Part shown: positions 12,900 through 25,704 of the stretch, piece by piece | How positions within the stretch are numbered: position 1 is the first letter of the stretch | Layout of the letters: every line of letters begins with the position of its first letter | Assembly: GCA_964247055.1 (NCBI GenBank) | Contig: OZ176059.1 | Location: 2,108,001 to 2,172,000, forward strand | DNA length: 64,000 bases | Source of the DNA: Paragordius varius | Lineage: Eukaryota > Nematomorpha | Direction: 5' to 3' | The notes under the pieces: generated by a model | The model's database searches: none | The model's input: only the letters and a program-made list of their open reading frames with translations | Told to the model about the DNA's origin: nothing | Made by a program: the position numbers and the translations under genes

Positions 12900-13135
12900 A
12901 TTAAATCGCTTCGCGGGCCGCATTTTCGACTTAAAAACCCAGCGATCCTCATTAGAAATATATATGAGCCTTTTAAATATTTCAATAGATTATAAACAGA
13001 CTGAAAAAACACCATATAACGATTCTAATTCGTTGCCAATTGGATTATTCACAAAATTTGTGTAAAAATTTATTTAGATTTTATAAGCATATTCAAATTC
13101 ACAAATTTTTTGCGGGCCGCGTGTTAGCGACCGAA
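12900..13135. repeat. hAT-like MITE remnant, family M7 (GGGCCGC ends), copy 1
   Basis: GCGGGCCGCATTTTCGAC near the left end and GCGGGCCGCGTGTTAGCGAC near the right end match, in order, the ends of the element at 30725-31060. Interior phrases are also shared (ataaacaga.tgaaaaaa; ttgccaatt; aaattttttgc). GC-rich ends of this kind are common in hAT-derived MITEs. Confidence 0.5.
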
Positions 13136-13417
13136 GTAGATTATCGTATTATTGTATTTTGCTCAAATAGCCATACTCAGATGTAGCGCCGACAGGCAAA
13201 AAGGGACAATAAAAGATTTTTGCACAATGAATGGACTATTGAATATAATGTCAGTCATTTCGTAGGCTAGCAGATTAAATTTTTATTTAACCATTGCCAT
13301 CCAGGGTTTGAAAAAGATTCAATTTTTATTTTTTTTAAAAAAACTTATTGTACCCTTTCTGTCATGGCCATCATTTTTTGCAATATGGCTTTATATGCCT
13401 GGCTTCATTCCTAGTAC

Positions 13418-13628
13418 CAGAGGCGTAAGGGGGGAAAAGGGGGGCTAATGCACTAAGCGCCATAGTTATAGGAACGAGGTATTTTACAATTTTGAAATTT
13501 CGTTTCAAAAAAACTGTATTTAAAAGTTATTATTATAAATAATACATAAGAATAAGAAATCACGGGGAGGGGGAGAGGGCACCATCACGGATTCATGCAC
13601 CTCGGTGCCAGAACAAGCTACGCCTCTG
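13418..13628. repeat. Non-autonomous repeat, family M8, copy 2 (opposite orientation)
   Basis: Terminal inverted repeat CAGAGGCGTA ... TACGCCTCTG. The interior phrases GGAGGGGGAGAGGGCACCAT and GGATTCATGCAC match the reverse complement of copy 1. The CAG...CTG ends suggest a hAT-type element, but flanking 8-mers do not match. Confidence 0.55.
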
Positions 13629-13796
13629 TTCAATACATAGATTTAGTATGTAGCCATTATAATGTTAACCATTATTTAATTGTCATAAAACGAAACAGAG
13701 CTTTATGAAAATTTTTTCGAAAACGCACTTCGGAATTTTTACCATATTATAAAGGAAAAAAACATCCGTTATTAGGCTATGGTGTCGTGCTTATTT

Positions 13797-14055
13797 CAGT
13801 AAAAATTGAATTTATACGGACAAAACGTAAAAATATAAAGACAAATATTTTTTAAAGGACAACTATGCTTATTATATCTTGAATTATTTTAATATAACTG
13901 ATTTTTTTCAACTTTAATTTATATAATGGATTATGTTACCAATAAACATCTCTATTTCATACTTTATAGTTTAGTTTCAAAAAGTATGGTTGTTTTTTAT
14001 AAAAAAAAATTCTTTATATTTTTACGTTTTGTCCGTATAATTACAGTTTTTAGTG
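13797..14055. repeat. MITE, family M1
   Basis: CAGTAAAAATTGAATTTATA then CGGACAAAACGTAAAAATAT on the left; ACGTTTTGTCCGTATAATTA then CAGTTTTTAGTG on the right. Confidence 0.8.
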
Positions 14056-14399
14056 TATTATAATAATACTGTTGCTTCTAGGTAAAATTTACAATTACAT
14101 AAAAATTATATTATTGGTAACAGGCTCTCATGTATTCGGTGTGATGGGATTGATGGTTATTAACTCTTACAACTTATACCTTTATCTGACTCAATAATAA
14201 CTAAACGTATGATAAAATAGCTACTTTTATGTTTATATTTATACAATTCAGTATGTTTTTAGATATGTATTATCAAATTTCTGTTAATAATAATTGAATG
14301 CACTTCGGCATTTTTGTTCATGCATCACCAAATTGAAAAAAGATTCTTGTGCCCCTCCTCTCTCCTAACATACATAAAAATTGCAAAATTTATTATATG

Positions 14400-14679
14400 C
14401 CATTTAGATTTCAAATTACCCTTGATCAATTCAAATCCTGGAACAATTCAAATTCACCCTCGAACAATTCAAATTTATTCACCCTAGAATTAAATTATGT
14501 GTTTTCAGGCTAATATAACTCATTATTAATATGAATATATATATTGCATAGTATATTAATTTTTCAGCATTGTAGTAATATTATATTTCATTTTTTAATG
14601 TTTTTTTAATATTCGAAAACACTTAGTTTATTTTAGGGCGAATTTAAATTGTTTAAGGGTAAAATTGAACCGTAAATGG
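14400..14679. repeat. MITE, family M4
   Basis: CCATTTAGATTTCAAATTAC and two AACAATTCAAATTCACCCT motifs on the left; GGGCGAATTTAAATTG and GTAAATGG on the right. Confidence 0.75.
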
Positions 14680-15105
14680 TTTATTATATTAAACTAATGA
14701 GATACTTATATCAATACTTTAAATATTCCATATCGGGGATACCTTGATAAACCTGATCTTAGCCCTCAATTTGCTTTATTTTTATTTTATTAAACCAAGG
14801 TTGAGAATCCTTCACATAAATACCTTGGTCCAAAAATTATCAAAATAAGGCAACTTGATAACTTCGGACGGTGCGCATTTATCCAAAATTTATAGATCTG
14901 GGTATTAAGTTAGCAAAAAGATTTTTAATATTTAAATAATATTTCAACGCTTATGCCTCTTGCTGTTCTTAGAAACGGAAGAATGTTTCCATCAACTGAA
15001 AATGTTGGATTTATTGTTAAGTTAACTGATATTAATGAGTAAGAATTACAAGGTATTTGTGCAAGGGCAAGAAATATAAATGATTTGCATAACTCCTTAC
15101 ATTTA

Positions 15106-16343
15106 CAGTAAAAACCAAAATTATACGGACAAAACGTAAAAATATAAAGACAAATATTTTTTTTAAAGACAACCATATTTTTCAATCTTGTTTATATAAC
15201 TTATGGTTTTTAACTACAAAGTATGAAAACGATATGATCGGTAAAACAATCATTTTAAATTTTACAGTTGTAGTTATATTATTTATACTAGAGTATTTTT
15301 GATTTTATAAGCAATTTTGGTATGCGGCACAAAGTTTTAAAATGATTCACATAGTCTCATATTCTGAACATTGGCTCCAAAAGCATGCTATTTCGATATG
15401 ATGGCGCAGTTGTGGGCGGGTAGCCCTCTACCCAGAGGCCAATATAAAAATGTAGTTAGATAAAAAAATTTGCCTTTACCTGGAATAATCGATCAGTCCT
15501 AATAGTTTATGGAAGAATGGTTTCAAAACTAAATAATAGTTCAATGATAGCGCATTTTTAGGGAGTAAAGGGCCTTTTTAACGGTTAATTCAAAATATCC
15601 GCTCGACTAAATTTTTGACTTTTTACGGATATTACTTTAAGCAGCTATTGAACTCATATGGCCTGATAGGTTTTCTGAAATTTAGCCCCAAAAGCACGCT
15701 ATTTCGATATGACGGGTCAGTTTTTCGCGGGTAGCTCCTTACTCAGCAGCTATCATCAAAGAAACGCTTGACTAAAATTTTTGCCTTTCAACAGGGAATA
15801 CGTGGAATCCATATTGAATTTTTACGGTCTCATACCTAGGGCGAAAAATAGATTTAAAAAAAATTATTTTTGTGGACTTTGTTTTTTTTAAAAAAATGGC
15901 ATTTTACGGGGGGAGCGGGTAAAAAGAGGGCCTAAATTAAAAAAGTGAGTCGACTATGTTCGGCGCGATCAAAAATAAGTGAGCAAAAATCATATTTGAA
16001 ATTGAATGGTCCAACACGTTTACCGCAAAATTGTCTCAAAGACACGATTTTTGTGGACTTCTGTTTTCAAAAAAAACCGTTTTTCACACGGGGTGGGCCC
16101 GAACTGGGGGCCTAATTCAAAAAAAGGGGGAAGCTATTGTCGGGGCATTTTTTAATAATTATATTTTTTTGATAATTGGTTTTGAATGGGTCTATCGGTT
16201 CCGGAAACAGATCACAAAGCCAGCATTTTCCATTTTTATAAATATATAGATGAGAAAAATTAAGGTTTAAAAAAGTATGGTGTGAAAAAAAAATATTTTT
16301 CTTTATATTTTACGTTTTGTCCGTATAATTTCAACTTTTACTG
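15106..16343. repeat. MITE, family M1, split by a Helitron insertion
   Basis: The left arm begins TA|CAGTAAAAACCAAAATTATA at 15106. The right arm ends with CGTATAATTTCAACTTTTAC and TG|TA at 16343, so TA flanks both ends. The two halves (15106-about 15287 and 16251-16343) together make a normal ~290-bp M1; the intervening ~960 bp is a Helitron-like copy on the minus strand. Confidence 0.75.
15288..16250 (-). mobile_element. Helitron-like element (copy E), minus strand, inserted in an M1 MITE
   Basis: On the minus strand it starts TCTATATATTTATAAAAATG at 16250, directly after an A. It then carries the family blocks in order (TTTCCGGAA, GGGCCCACCCCGTGTGAAA, GCCGAACATAGTCG) and more than one ~320-bp unit (about 15360-15830). 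The expected hairpin and CTAG end are poorly conserved; a CTAG at 15288-15291 fits the boundary of the M1 half, but that end is uncertain. Confidence 0.6.
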
Positions 16344-16619
16344 TAAATCCATTTCATCTACAGTATTTTTAGCTATTTAAAGCTATTTATATATGTTATA
16401 ATAATACTTAGTAAGATTCAGTAAATAAAATATCATGAATTTAACAATGATTACTTCCCAATACTGTTAACTTTATAATTTAAATTAAATAATATAAAAC
16501 AAACTACCATTCATCAAAGAATAGATTATGTTAATTAAGATAAATTTAAGGTCGTTTCTCCAAATTTTCGTTACCTTTTGGGAACGTAGCACTAAAATTT
16601 TAAATACTACTTATTATTT

Positions 16620-17115
16620 TTAACGCTTCGATTGAAATTGGGGTATCTAATGACCCCAGACTATGTGTAAATTAGTATATTTAAAAACTACTAAAAGAAA
16701 CGGTTCCAATTTATATTTATATCCTAATAAAAATTATATATATAAACCAAAATATTTTAACAAAGTTCATTCCATACCAAACAACTTCGACACCATTTTT
16801 ATTTTACAACATTTTTGCAAAATATCGTGTTTATTTGATTCAAACGCTAAAATAAAGCTAATATTTTATCATATCACATTTAACATTAATATAAATAGAA
16901 TATTTTGCATTTTTATACATAGCTAATGCACATATCTCACGTTGATTAACTAAAGTTTTATCCATAAAATAAGTAATCGATTTTGTTACATCAATGGTAT
17001 AAAACCTAAACTTTTGCAATGGTTTCAATTATATTTAATTTTAAACAGGCCTGGTCCACAAAATCCCCAATTTTAATAGGAGGACTGAAATGAATGTGTT
17101 TTATCCAAGTGTTAA
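16620..17115. mobile_element. TTAA-ended non-autonomous element, copy 1
   Basis: It begins TTAACGCTTCGATTGAAATT and ends TATCCAAGTGTTAA. The ends share the inverted core TTAAC(A/G)CTT, and both contain an inner GATT.AAATTGGGG motif in inverted orientation. Related copies lie at 26785-27339 and 59689-60258. TTAA at both ends is what piggyBac-type insertion leaves, but no transposase is present, so the superfamily is inferred. Confidence 0.65.
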
Positions 17116-18612
17116 AACATTATATTGATCGTAAAATATCGCCAATGACATGATAAAAGCTTAAAAATGGAATATATTAATTCTAAAAAGATATATATAT
17201 ATATATTTAAAAAATTTTAACAAATAAACTAAATTCAAAAAACCAAACCAAACATCATTGAGAGCATACCCACAAGCTTTCCCAATTTGTGGGATATTAT
17301 ATTATTAAAAAATAAAGGGATTTATTATTTTAAAATCAAATCATACACTTCATATTTTTACAATATACATTATTCAAGGTTAAAATGAAAGAATGCGCTA
17401 TATATTGTTACAATAATAATAATAATAATCGTATTTTTAAATAAAAGTTTTTTTCGTTTTTATTTGTTAAAAATCATTGAAAGATTGGAAGATTTATATA
17501 AAATTTATATATTTCCCCTTTAATTGAAGTGCGATGCGATAATGATATAATAAAAATAATATAATAATTTAGTGGTTATAAGTTAAAAAAAGATCATTGT
17601 TTTTAAAATTATATATACCAAACATCAAACCCAAAAACTCTTGATTAAAAAATTGAATAATATTCCAATAAATAAAATTAACTATGCAAGAATCAACAAG
17701 TATGATATATTATTAAAGCCCCCTAACTTTAGATTTACAAATAAGTGAAAATACCATACAAAAATCATTATAAAACAAGTTAGATATAAGATAGGGTAAA
17801 ATATAGCTCGCTTATTTAACAACAAAAACTAAATTTAAAGCCCGAATTAGTTTTCGTTACATTATTGAGCATTATGGAATGTACAGTAAAAACGTGACAA
17901 GTCAAAGAGTAAGTAAACGGATTTTTAAATTATAAGTTTGGTAAAAAACTCTGTCATTAAAATTAAAAACACATATTCTTTAACTATACCCAAATACCCA
18001 AACGTTGGACCTAAACAACAAACACCTTTACAAATTTAACAAATTGTAGGATGGAGTATTAAAATAGTATTAATAAAACAATTAAAAACAAATTTTGAAA
18101 ATAATTTTTGCGACGTTGAATTTGGTTTTTGTTTAAAAAATTTTAAAGTCGTGTTTTATTTTTAAATTTTCCAATTTTTAATTACACCTCAAGTCTTTAT
18201 AATCGGCAATTTGAAAAAAAACATATAAACTTTTTTTTACTCAAATTGCCTTCCTTAGAATAAAACAAAAACTAAGGATCCTATCATTCAATATATATTT
18301 TTAAGTGTAAAGGTAGTAAGTTTGTATATTGAATCTATAGAGTGCTTGCTTGATTGAATGATTATTGATAAATTTTTGATAAATTTTAAAAATTATGCAT
18401 TTTTATGTCTGAATAAAAAATATTTTTCAAGTCATCATATTATTATCGCTATTGTGTGATTGTAATATGCAGGGGAGTGGCATAGGATTTTGAACAGCTG
18501 TTGTCTCCAGAATTTGTTTTTGTCCAACTTTCCAATCATCATGTAGGTGTGTCATCAATTTCTTAATCCCAATCAACCAATTATTAATCTATTCATATAT
18601 GTATATGCATAT
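17116..18612. other. Gene-free AT-rich stretch
   Basis: No repeat family member or exon recognised, only short AT and A/T homopolymer runs. Confidence 0.5.
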
Positions 18613-18743
18613 GTATAAAAATTAAATTATACAGACAAAACGTTAAATAAAGGGAATTTTTTCAAAAACCAAATAAAACCTAAATTTTCCTATATATAGG
18701 CTATTTAATTACAATGGTATAAAATATGGTATTTACTGTGTTA

Positions 18744-18778
<35 letters not shown>

Positions 18779-18910
18779 CTCTATTACACACTTTGTCATT
18801 TTTGACAAAGAGTTATGATTATAACTAAGATTTAAAAAGTATGGCTCTTTATGAATATGTATTTGTCTTAATATTTTTATGTTTTGTTCGTATTTCAATT
18901 TTTATTTCAC
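18613..18910. repeat. MITE, family M1, containing an AT microsatellite
   Basis: AATTAAATTATACAGACAAA on the left, TTTTGTTCGTATTTCAATTT on the right, with an ATATAT run at about 18747-18775 in the middle. Confidence 0.7.
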
Positions 18911-19295
18911 TACAAATTGGACATAACACTTTTTAATAAGCTAAATAATTTATCAAAGTTTACAAACAAAAGATTTGTAGAAGTTCAAATAATATAAATG
19001 TCATACTTGGCTTTTATATGTACTAATAAAATTGAATAAATACGTAAAATTTATTTCAGAATTTAATGAAAAAAATTGGGTTAATATTTTACAGATAAGA
19101 GCAAACCTAAAGTATTAATAACCTTTAATATTGAATAAAATTTTTAGTCGCTACTTGTCTCTAAAACAAATCAACTTCTTTTAAAACATAAAATGAATAA
19201 CAAGGCATTCAAAAGTAATATATTAATTAGCACTTGTTAATATGCTTAATAATTAAATATGACAAAATTACTGTTACAATATAGGGGAAAAAATT

Positions 19296-19339
19296 GTTTA
19301 ATTTTAACTATTTATTGTTCGCAACCATACACTACTGTA
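19296..19339. repeat. MITE, family M2, right half only
   Basis: TTGTTTAATTTTAACTATTT then CAACCATACACTACTGTA, matching the right arms of the copies at 681 and 3401. Confidence 0.6.
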
Positions 19340-19896
19340 TATACAATTTGTTAGTTTTTCCGAAATTTTTTGTAAAAGGCAGTCGTTAAAATACTTTGAA
19401 ATATTAATCAATTTTATTTGTATTTTGGCACAGTGGGTATATTTTTATAGATTTTTTATAAGAGAGTTTTGCTTGACAAGTTTAAATCAATTGGATATAT
19501 ACTTTAAATTCATTATTATGAATGATATAAAATTATGGATAACAATGTAAAATTTAATTATATTTTGGTTAACAATGTTTTATAAGGTGAATAAAAAATG
19601 TTAAAAAAATTTGAAAAAAATAACATAATATCATGTTTTTTATAAAACTTAAACACTGAAATAATATAAATATTACAATAAAAGTTTTTAAGTTTCTTAC
19701 CCCTTGTTAAGTTAAGCTATTAATTTAAAAAAATTATGTTTAAATTAAAAAGTTTAAACCGGTTATTAATTGTAATAATCTGCTGATTAAAATGGTATTT
19801 AATATTTATTTCTCATATATGACATCTTCTTTGCATTCCAAAATCCTAAACTGTACACACTATCTTAACAAAAACAAACCTAACCCTAAGCCAAGG

Positions 19897-20087
19897 ATAC
19901 TTATATATACCATTTGTACTTCAAGTTTATACTAGAACATTTCAAGTTGGTACTTAAACATTTCTAGCGTGTTTCTAACTTTTATCAAGAAATACTTATA
20001 TATACCATTTGCACTTCAAGTTATTCCTTAAATATTTCAAGTTATTCCTTGAATATTTCAAATATTTCTATTGTATTTCTAACTTTT
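19897..20087. repeat. Tandem duplication of ~95 bp
   Basis: ATACTTATATATACCATTTG recurs at 19897 and 19992, and each unit ends in TTTCTAACTTTTAT. The second unit contains a further internal ~20-bp duplication (AGTTATTCCTTGAATATTTC). Confidence 0.8.
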
Positions 20088-21801
20088 ATGTATGGACCAT
20101 GTATCATTTATCTATCCTTCCTATCATATTTAACCTATTATCTTTATTTGTTCTAAAGTTTAATAAAACAATATCCACTTTTTTTTCATTCAAAAACCGT
20201 ATATTTTTATTTATTATTTAAAGGTTTTTTTTATATTAATAAAAATTTAGCGCCAAAGTAATATAGTTTTCTGTGTAACTAAATACAATTTTTTGTTAAA
20301 AACATTAAGAAAATAATATTGTTAAATTGTGAAATTAATTCAAAACAAAAAATGGTTTTTGAATAAAAAATATTATTTTTATAGGCATAAATATTTCATA
20401 AATTATAAATATTAGGTTAAAAAAACAAAAAAATGGATGAAAAATTTTGTTATATCTAAACTTAAAAAGTTTACGGTCCAACTTGAAGTGTTTATTAAGG
20501 ATCTTAATGTGTTAGAGGGCCCAAATGTTTTAAAACACTCCTTGAGGTGCAGATGGTATACTTAAATATATGGGTTTTATACTTTTTATAGCTTTTCAAA
20601 AAATTTTTTATATCCAAAAAATATTAGTTTAACCTGTAACGGGTATTGCATAATAAGGTCAGAATGGTATTTAAAGGCTTCATCGAATTTATCATTGGAC
20701 AGGGCTAATAATGAAAAAAAAAATAAAATAATAAATTTTTGTAGAAATTAAGATTTGCAGATAAAACTGGTGTTACTCTATATTATCCAAATTCTATTAA
20801 AAATAATATAATAAAATTTTTCCATCTCAACAAAATTTTTTGTCACCAATAATATACTTTATTTTCGAAACTTATTAGAAAAATAAATTAATATACAAAT
20901 AATAAAAAGCTTCAATTTTCTTGGCTAAAAATATATTTTATTTTCAGTGGTTTCTAAAAATGAAATATAAAGAGTTTAAATGGGGTAATTGTTTTTTAAG
21001 ATTTTATTAAATGTACAAAGTGATATAATATAATATAATGCGGATAATAAAAACAGATATTATTTCCCAAAATATATTTACGTGGTTGAATTAAAAATAA
21101 AATATATAAATAAAATTAATGTTAATAAATAATACACATAATTTATGACATAAAAAACCTACCCTTGAACTTGAATTCTTACACATGTGTGAAATAAATT
21201 ATTAACATTAAATTAACCTTAAGGGTAAAATAATATATATATATATATATTGTGAAAAATACAGTAGAAATTACATGTATATTGTAAATTATATCAAAAC
21301 AAATTTAAATCAACTATCTGTTTTGTAGAAAGATTTCTAAATCCTATATAAATTTTTGAACAAGAAAAGGTTATTATAATGTTAGGACTATATTTTTCAC
21401 GATAAAGGTATATATATACCTTATTGTGTTCCATAGCTTTACACTTGCAAAATAGCACTATGAAAGTTGTTTTTAATAAAAATTTCAAGTTATTTTTAAC
21501 TGTAAAACATACAGCTATTATCAAAATATATTGTCAAGTTCAAAGGTTTTATAAGTCTTTAATGTTAAGTCACAAAAAAACGAAAAGTTTAATATGTGAT
21601 TTTTTTACAATTTTACATTTATGTATGAACCTTTTTTATATTGCGCTCAAAATGCCATAGTAATCAATATGAATATTTTCGAATCAGTCGTAATATTATA
21701 GATATATTTATAGTTGACATTTGAAATGGCTTTAGAGCTAAAAAAAACCACCCCAAAAAAGTAATAAGTTTTTTTTAAAAAAAGTATATAAGTATATTTA
21801 C

Positions 21802-21904
21802 CAGTAACAAGGTTATACATTTTGTGTTTGATATCGTTTGATAAAACTCCGTTACCCATATGAGGAGTACCGTTACACTCTTCTTGTGTTTTCGTCCATT
21901 CCAA
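21802..21904 (-). CDS. Possible first coding exon of an unidentified minus-strand gene
   Basis: The ATG at 21904 has G at -3 and G at +4, with an in-frame TAA shortly upstream. It opens 34 codons of balanced composition (MEWTKTQEECNGTPHMGNGV...YNLVT) that end at a good donor, G|GTAAATA, in phase 1. Composition here is clearly less AT-rich than the flanks. I found no following exon leftwards, and the phase does not fit the gene at 1619. The peptide is not recognised. Confidence 0.35.
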
Positions 21905-21945
21905 TTTACAAATTTGTAGTTTTTTATTAATTTCCTCCCTTTCAA

Positions 21946-21978
<33 letters not shown>

Positions 21979-23224
21979 TTTGAAGAGTAGATATTCCCAA
22001 TTAATTAAATCAACTGATATTAAAACAGAGGCGCAAGGGCTCTTAAAATTTTTTTTTTATGGCTTTAAGTTCTTATTTTAAGTATAATGCAAATGTGTCA
22101 AACAGATTTAAAGTTTTATGGATTATGCTGGTCATAATGCACTTTGCAATTTTAAGGTTTCTAGTTTTTAAGTTATAGTCGTTTTAATTGAGTATACCTC
22201 TTTATGGATATTTGGGAGTCATAAAAACAAAGTATTTGCAAAATAGTAATAATTTAGAAAATTAGAGATCGCATTAAATTTTAAACAAAATTCATATGGC
22301 GAATTTATGCGCAAATGTTGTATAATTAATGGAAGACCCACTATATATTTTAAATTTTTTTTTTAATTTTACTTTGGAAATTGAGGTATCTGGAAGTGAA
22401 AATAAGCGTGAATGTAAAGTTTCAAATATATAATCTGTATTGGTTTGAGTATCTGTGTATAACATGGTTTGATTTGATTCAGATAATATAATATGTTTGG
22501 CAGGATGAATGTGAGGTAATTCGGTTCGCTTAGCTAAGTATTAAATTATCACCAAATAGAAACTTGTATTTACTGACGATACTTCAGGATGTACTAATCT
22601 TTGGTTTAATTTATAACCAGTACGTGACGCTAAAAGATTTGGACTCCGACTAGCGTTACTAATGTAAGTAGACGGTTTCAAAAAGGGGGGGTCATTCCAA
22701 CCATTTGATAAGGTAGATGTTTCCTGACCTAAAGTTTAAACTTTTTCGAACAAACTTTGTTTTAACTCCATTATTCTTGAGCTGGTTGATGATGCCAAGG
22801 CTAGGCAATAATGCAGCGATTAAAGCGTCAAATGCAAAAAGGTAAAAAAAATGAAAAATTAAAACAATGACGTATGATTATACTCAGAGGGCTGAAACGT
22901 TTTTTCTGTTTTATTAAGCTTTTATAAATTAAAAATGTATAATATTGGTTAGGTAGAATATTTGTCACCCATTTAATTTTGATATAAACAATGAGAATAG
23001 GTATTTGTAATTTATAGTTATTAATGAGTATCTCTATAATTATCACAGGTCTTATTCAAATTTTAAAGTAATTTTTTATTCTTTTAAGGAACACCTCATA
23101 AAACATCAATGTGGAGAATGGGGTTGTGAGAATGAGTCTTTAAGGTAAAATGTTTAAAAAATAGTAGCCCAATTCAATTCAGTGCTATTTTTGAGTTATG
23201 TGCCGAAGAGATCCATTATTGACT
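21905..23224. other. Gene-free stretch
   Basis: AT microsatellite at about 21949-21972. 22440-22820 is less AT-rich and looks like unidentified decayed sequence; no frame stays open. Confidence 0.45.
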
Positions 23225-23232
23225 ATGTATTT

Positions 23233-25696
23233 CACTGGTACTCAAACCGCGGCCCGCGGGCCACATGCGGCCCTAAGATGGCTTTAAAATTGCCCTATGA
23301 TTATATTGATAGTTAAAATTTTTTTATTGATGAATTTTTAAAATCATAAATTTTCGCTTATTTTAATATTTATTTATTTTCTTTAGATTTTTTAATAATT
23401 TTTCTTTCCAATTTGATATGTAAAAATTTTCCTACATGAAAATGATTTCAAAATTTTGGCACTTGTTTTTGTTTCTGTATTCTGTTGTCTTTTTTATTTT
23501 CATATTTTAATGCATTCCTTTTTTATAGCAAGCCTTTCACACAAACTCGCATATACATCTTTTCATTGCTATCCTGCATCATTTTTTATAACTCATTCCC
23601 AAAAAATATTTTTGGAATCAACATCATTAAATTTTAACTTGTTTTTTATATCATAATTAAAATTATATTCCTATTTTTTGAAAAAATTTACATAATATAT
23701 AAACATAAATTCAAAGGATGACATCCAATGTCAAAACGTAAATTATCCGATGAAAATCGCTCCTTCAAAGAGTGGAAAGAAAAATTCTTTGTCGTTTTAA
23801 ATAAAAATGTTGCTACCTGCCTCATATGTAAGGACAACATAATTATAAAAAATACAATATTGAAAGACATTTTACAATCCATCATTCTCATAAATTACCA
23901 GCCAGAAAATCATGAGGAAAGAAACGAAAAATATAAAAAGATCAAGAAATTTTACCAGAGAGAAAAATCTATTATGTCCATTGCTTTCTCCCAGGAAAAA
24001 GCTGTAACATTAGCTTCGTATGAAATTTGCTACCTTTTTGGAAAAAAATATGAAACCGTTTTTTGATTCCCAACTAAAAAAAGAATGTCGAAATGGTTGC
24101 ACTTTTTTATTTGATAAATTCCATAATCAAAAAAAATCACGAGGCAAATTAAAAAACTTCAATTTTCTGATTCAACATGTGCATGACGCATTGAAGATAT
24201 GTCAGAAAATATTTTTAAAAATACATTATTGCCTTTGAAAAACTGCAAGTATTTTTTTAGTACAGCATTGATTCTAGCATTGATATTAAATGAAATTTAA
24301 CGACAACATAATCAACGAGGAATAATTATAATTTTTACCAGTGAATAATACCACAAAAGTAAGTGATTTTCTCGAAATATTCGATATTAATAGTATTTAT
24401 ATGAAAAAATTGGTTTCAATCTGCACAGATGGCTGTCCCTCTATGATTGAAATAAACAAAGGATTTATTCCTCTTTTGAAAAACAAATATAATTTGCAAA
24501 ATATTTTATCCTTTCACTGCTTTATTTATCAGCAAAACTTGGTTTCACGTGTAAAAGATGAATCACTCAATTCAGTAATTAAAACCGTTTTGGATATAGT
24601 TAACCACATCCGTGGCAGAGAATTCAACCGCCGTAAATTCAACAACATTCTGAAATATATCCACAGTGAGTTTGATGATATTTACACCTCTTTGATATGG
24701 CTAAGCTAAAGCAAATTATTTAATAGATTTTTTATTTTAAGATATGATCTATTATTTATAAAGGATAACAGAAAGTTTGACGAGGAAATTAATAGTGACA
24801 AATGGTGGGTTTCAATAGCCTACTGACATATAAACTTAAGATTTACAAGTCTTCAAGGAAGCAAAATAATAACCCAATTGTCTAATCAAATATTTACTTT
24901 AGAAGAATTAATAATATATAAACAAGATTTTATAAGTAAAAACTCCTATTTTTTCCAACAATTAAAACGATTCATGAAAAAAATATGTAATTACCTCGGA
25001 GATTAATTCAATGATAGATAACCATTTAACATTGTTATCTAATGGATGAAATTCAGATTTCAAAAATATATTAAAAATTGCTTAAAACTCGTTGAAAATT
25101 CATGGCATATGGATATACCCAATATTAATCAACTTGAGAATTTCGGTTTTGATCAGGCGCATATCATTGAAGAATTCGTAGATTTTAAAAATGATTTTAA
25201 TTTGGCGGCTATATTCAGGAGAATTGTAGAGAAAAAATATATGTAGAGTTTTAGCAAGATGTGCCAAATAAATATTATATAAAAAATGTGCTCTAGTTAT
25301 CATAACTGTTTTTACCACAACTTACACGTGTGAGAAGGCATATTCAAAAATGAAGTATGTCAAGAATACATACATAAATCGCTTAACCGATGATCATATG
25401 GACGACCTATTAAGATTGGCCTGTCATGAGGCAAAACCAAATTTGTCAAAAATTATTGGTTAATATAAAAAAAAAATGTTTGTTATCAAAATATTTTAAT
25501 TTTTTAAACTAAATGGTAAACGAGTTTTTAGCTAGATTTACATACGATCCGCAAAAAATTTATTGTGCTGATTTAGAGGATAAATATGTGCATATGTGTT
25601 AAATAGCTATGGAATATTTACCATTATAAGGTTCATGGCCCTCGAAAAAAAATATATTTTATTTGGCCCGTCAAATTTTTTTGGTGAGTACCACTG
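23233..25696 (+). mobile_element. hAT transposon with intact ends and decayed transposase
   Basis: The terminal inverted repeats are CACTGGTACTCA at 23233 and its near-mirror TGAGTACCACTG ending at 25696 (one mismatch). The element is flanked by an exact 8-bp duplication ATGTATTT (23225-23232 and 25697-25704), which defines a hAT insertion. GC-rich subterminal sequence (CCGCGGCCCGCGGGCC) is present at the left end. The interior encodes a broken BED-finger transposase (separate entry). The clean target duplication suggests a moderately recent insertion, while the many coding lesions show that it is inactive. Confidence 0.92.
23728..25464 (+). pseudogene. Decayed hAT transposase of the ZBED5/FAM200/GTF2IRD2 type
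   Basis: The reading frame is broken by several frameshifts and stops, but fragments line up in family order. 23728: MSKRKLSDENRSFKEWKEKF, then CLIC of a BED zinc finger. The finger's histidine half (NIERHFTIHH) is in another frame just downstream. Next come a helical block ending KPFFDSQLKKEC (about 24032-24080) and the catalytic-core region STALILALI and CTDGCPSM (about 24420-24450). HCFIYQQNL follows at about 24515, and the C-terminal dimerisation segment YINRLTDDHMDDLLRLAC with a stop at 25462-25464. In intact relatives this is a nuclear DNA transposase, sometimes domesticated. Here disruption is too extensive for function. Confidence 0.85.
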
Positions 25697-25704
25697 ATGT
25701 ATTT

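Larger units (their letters stand above)
18911..21801. other. Gene-free AT-rich stretch
   Basis: It holds half an M2 MITE (19296-19339) and a 95-bp tandem duplication (19897-20087). No supported exon. The frames at 20009, 21294 and 21424 lack splice context or family similarity. Confidence 0.5.

Noticed and set aside
14925-15185. Minus-strand frame ending in a peptide like [14 protein letters not shown], also found at 62468-62659 and 16031
   Set aside because: The shared peptide is the translated M1 arm (reverse of ACGGACAAAACG...), not a gene family.
22440-22830. Possible minus-strand coding remnant (NQLKNNGVKTKFVRKSLNF)
   Set aside because: Only one short frame is readable, stops surround it, and I cannot match it to a family.
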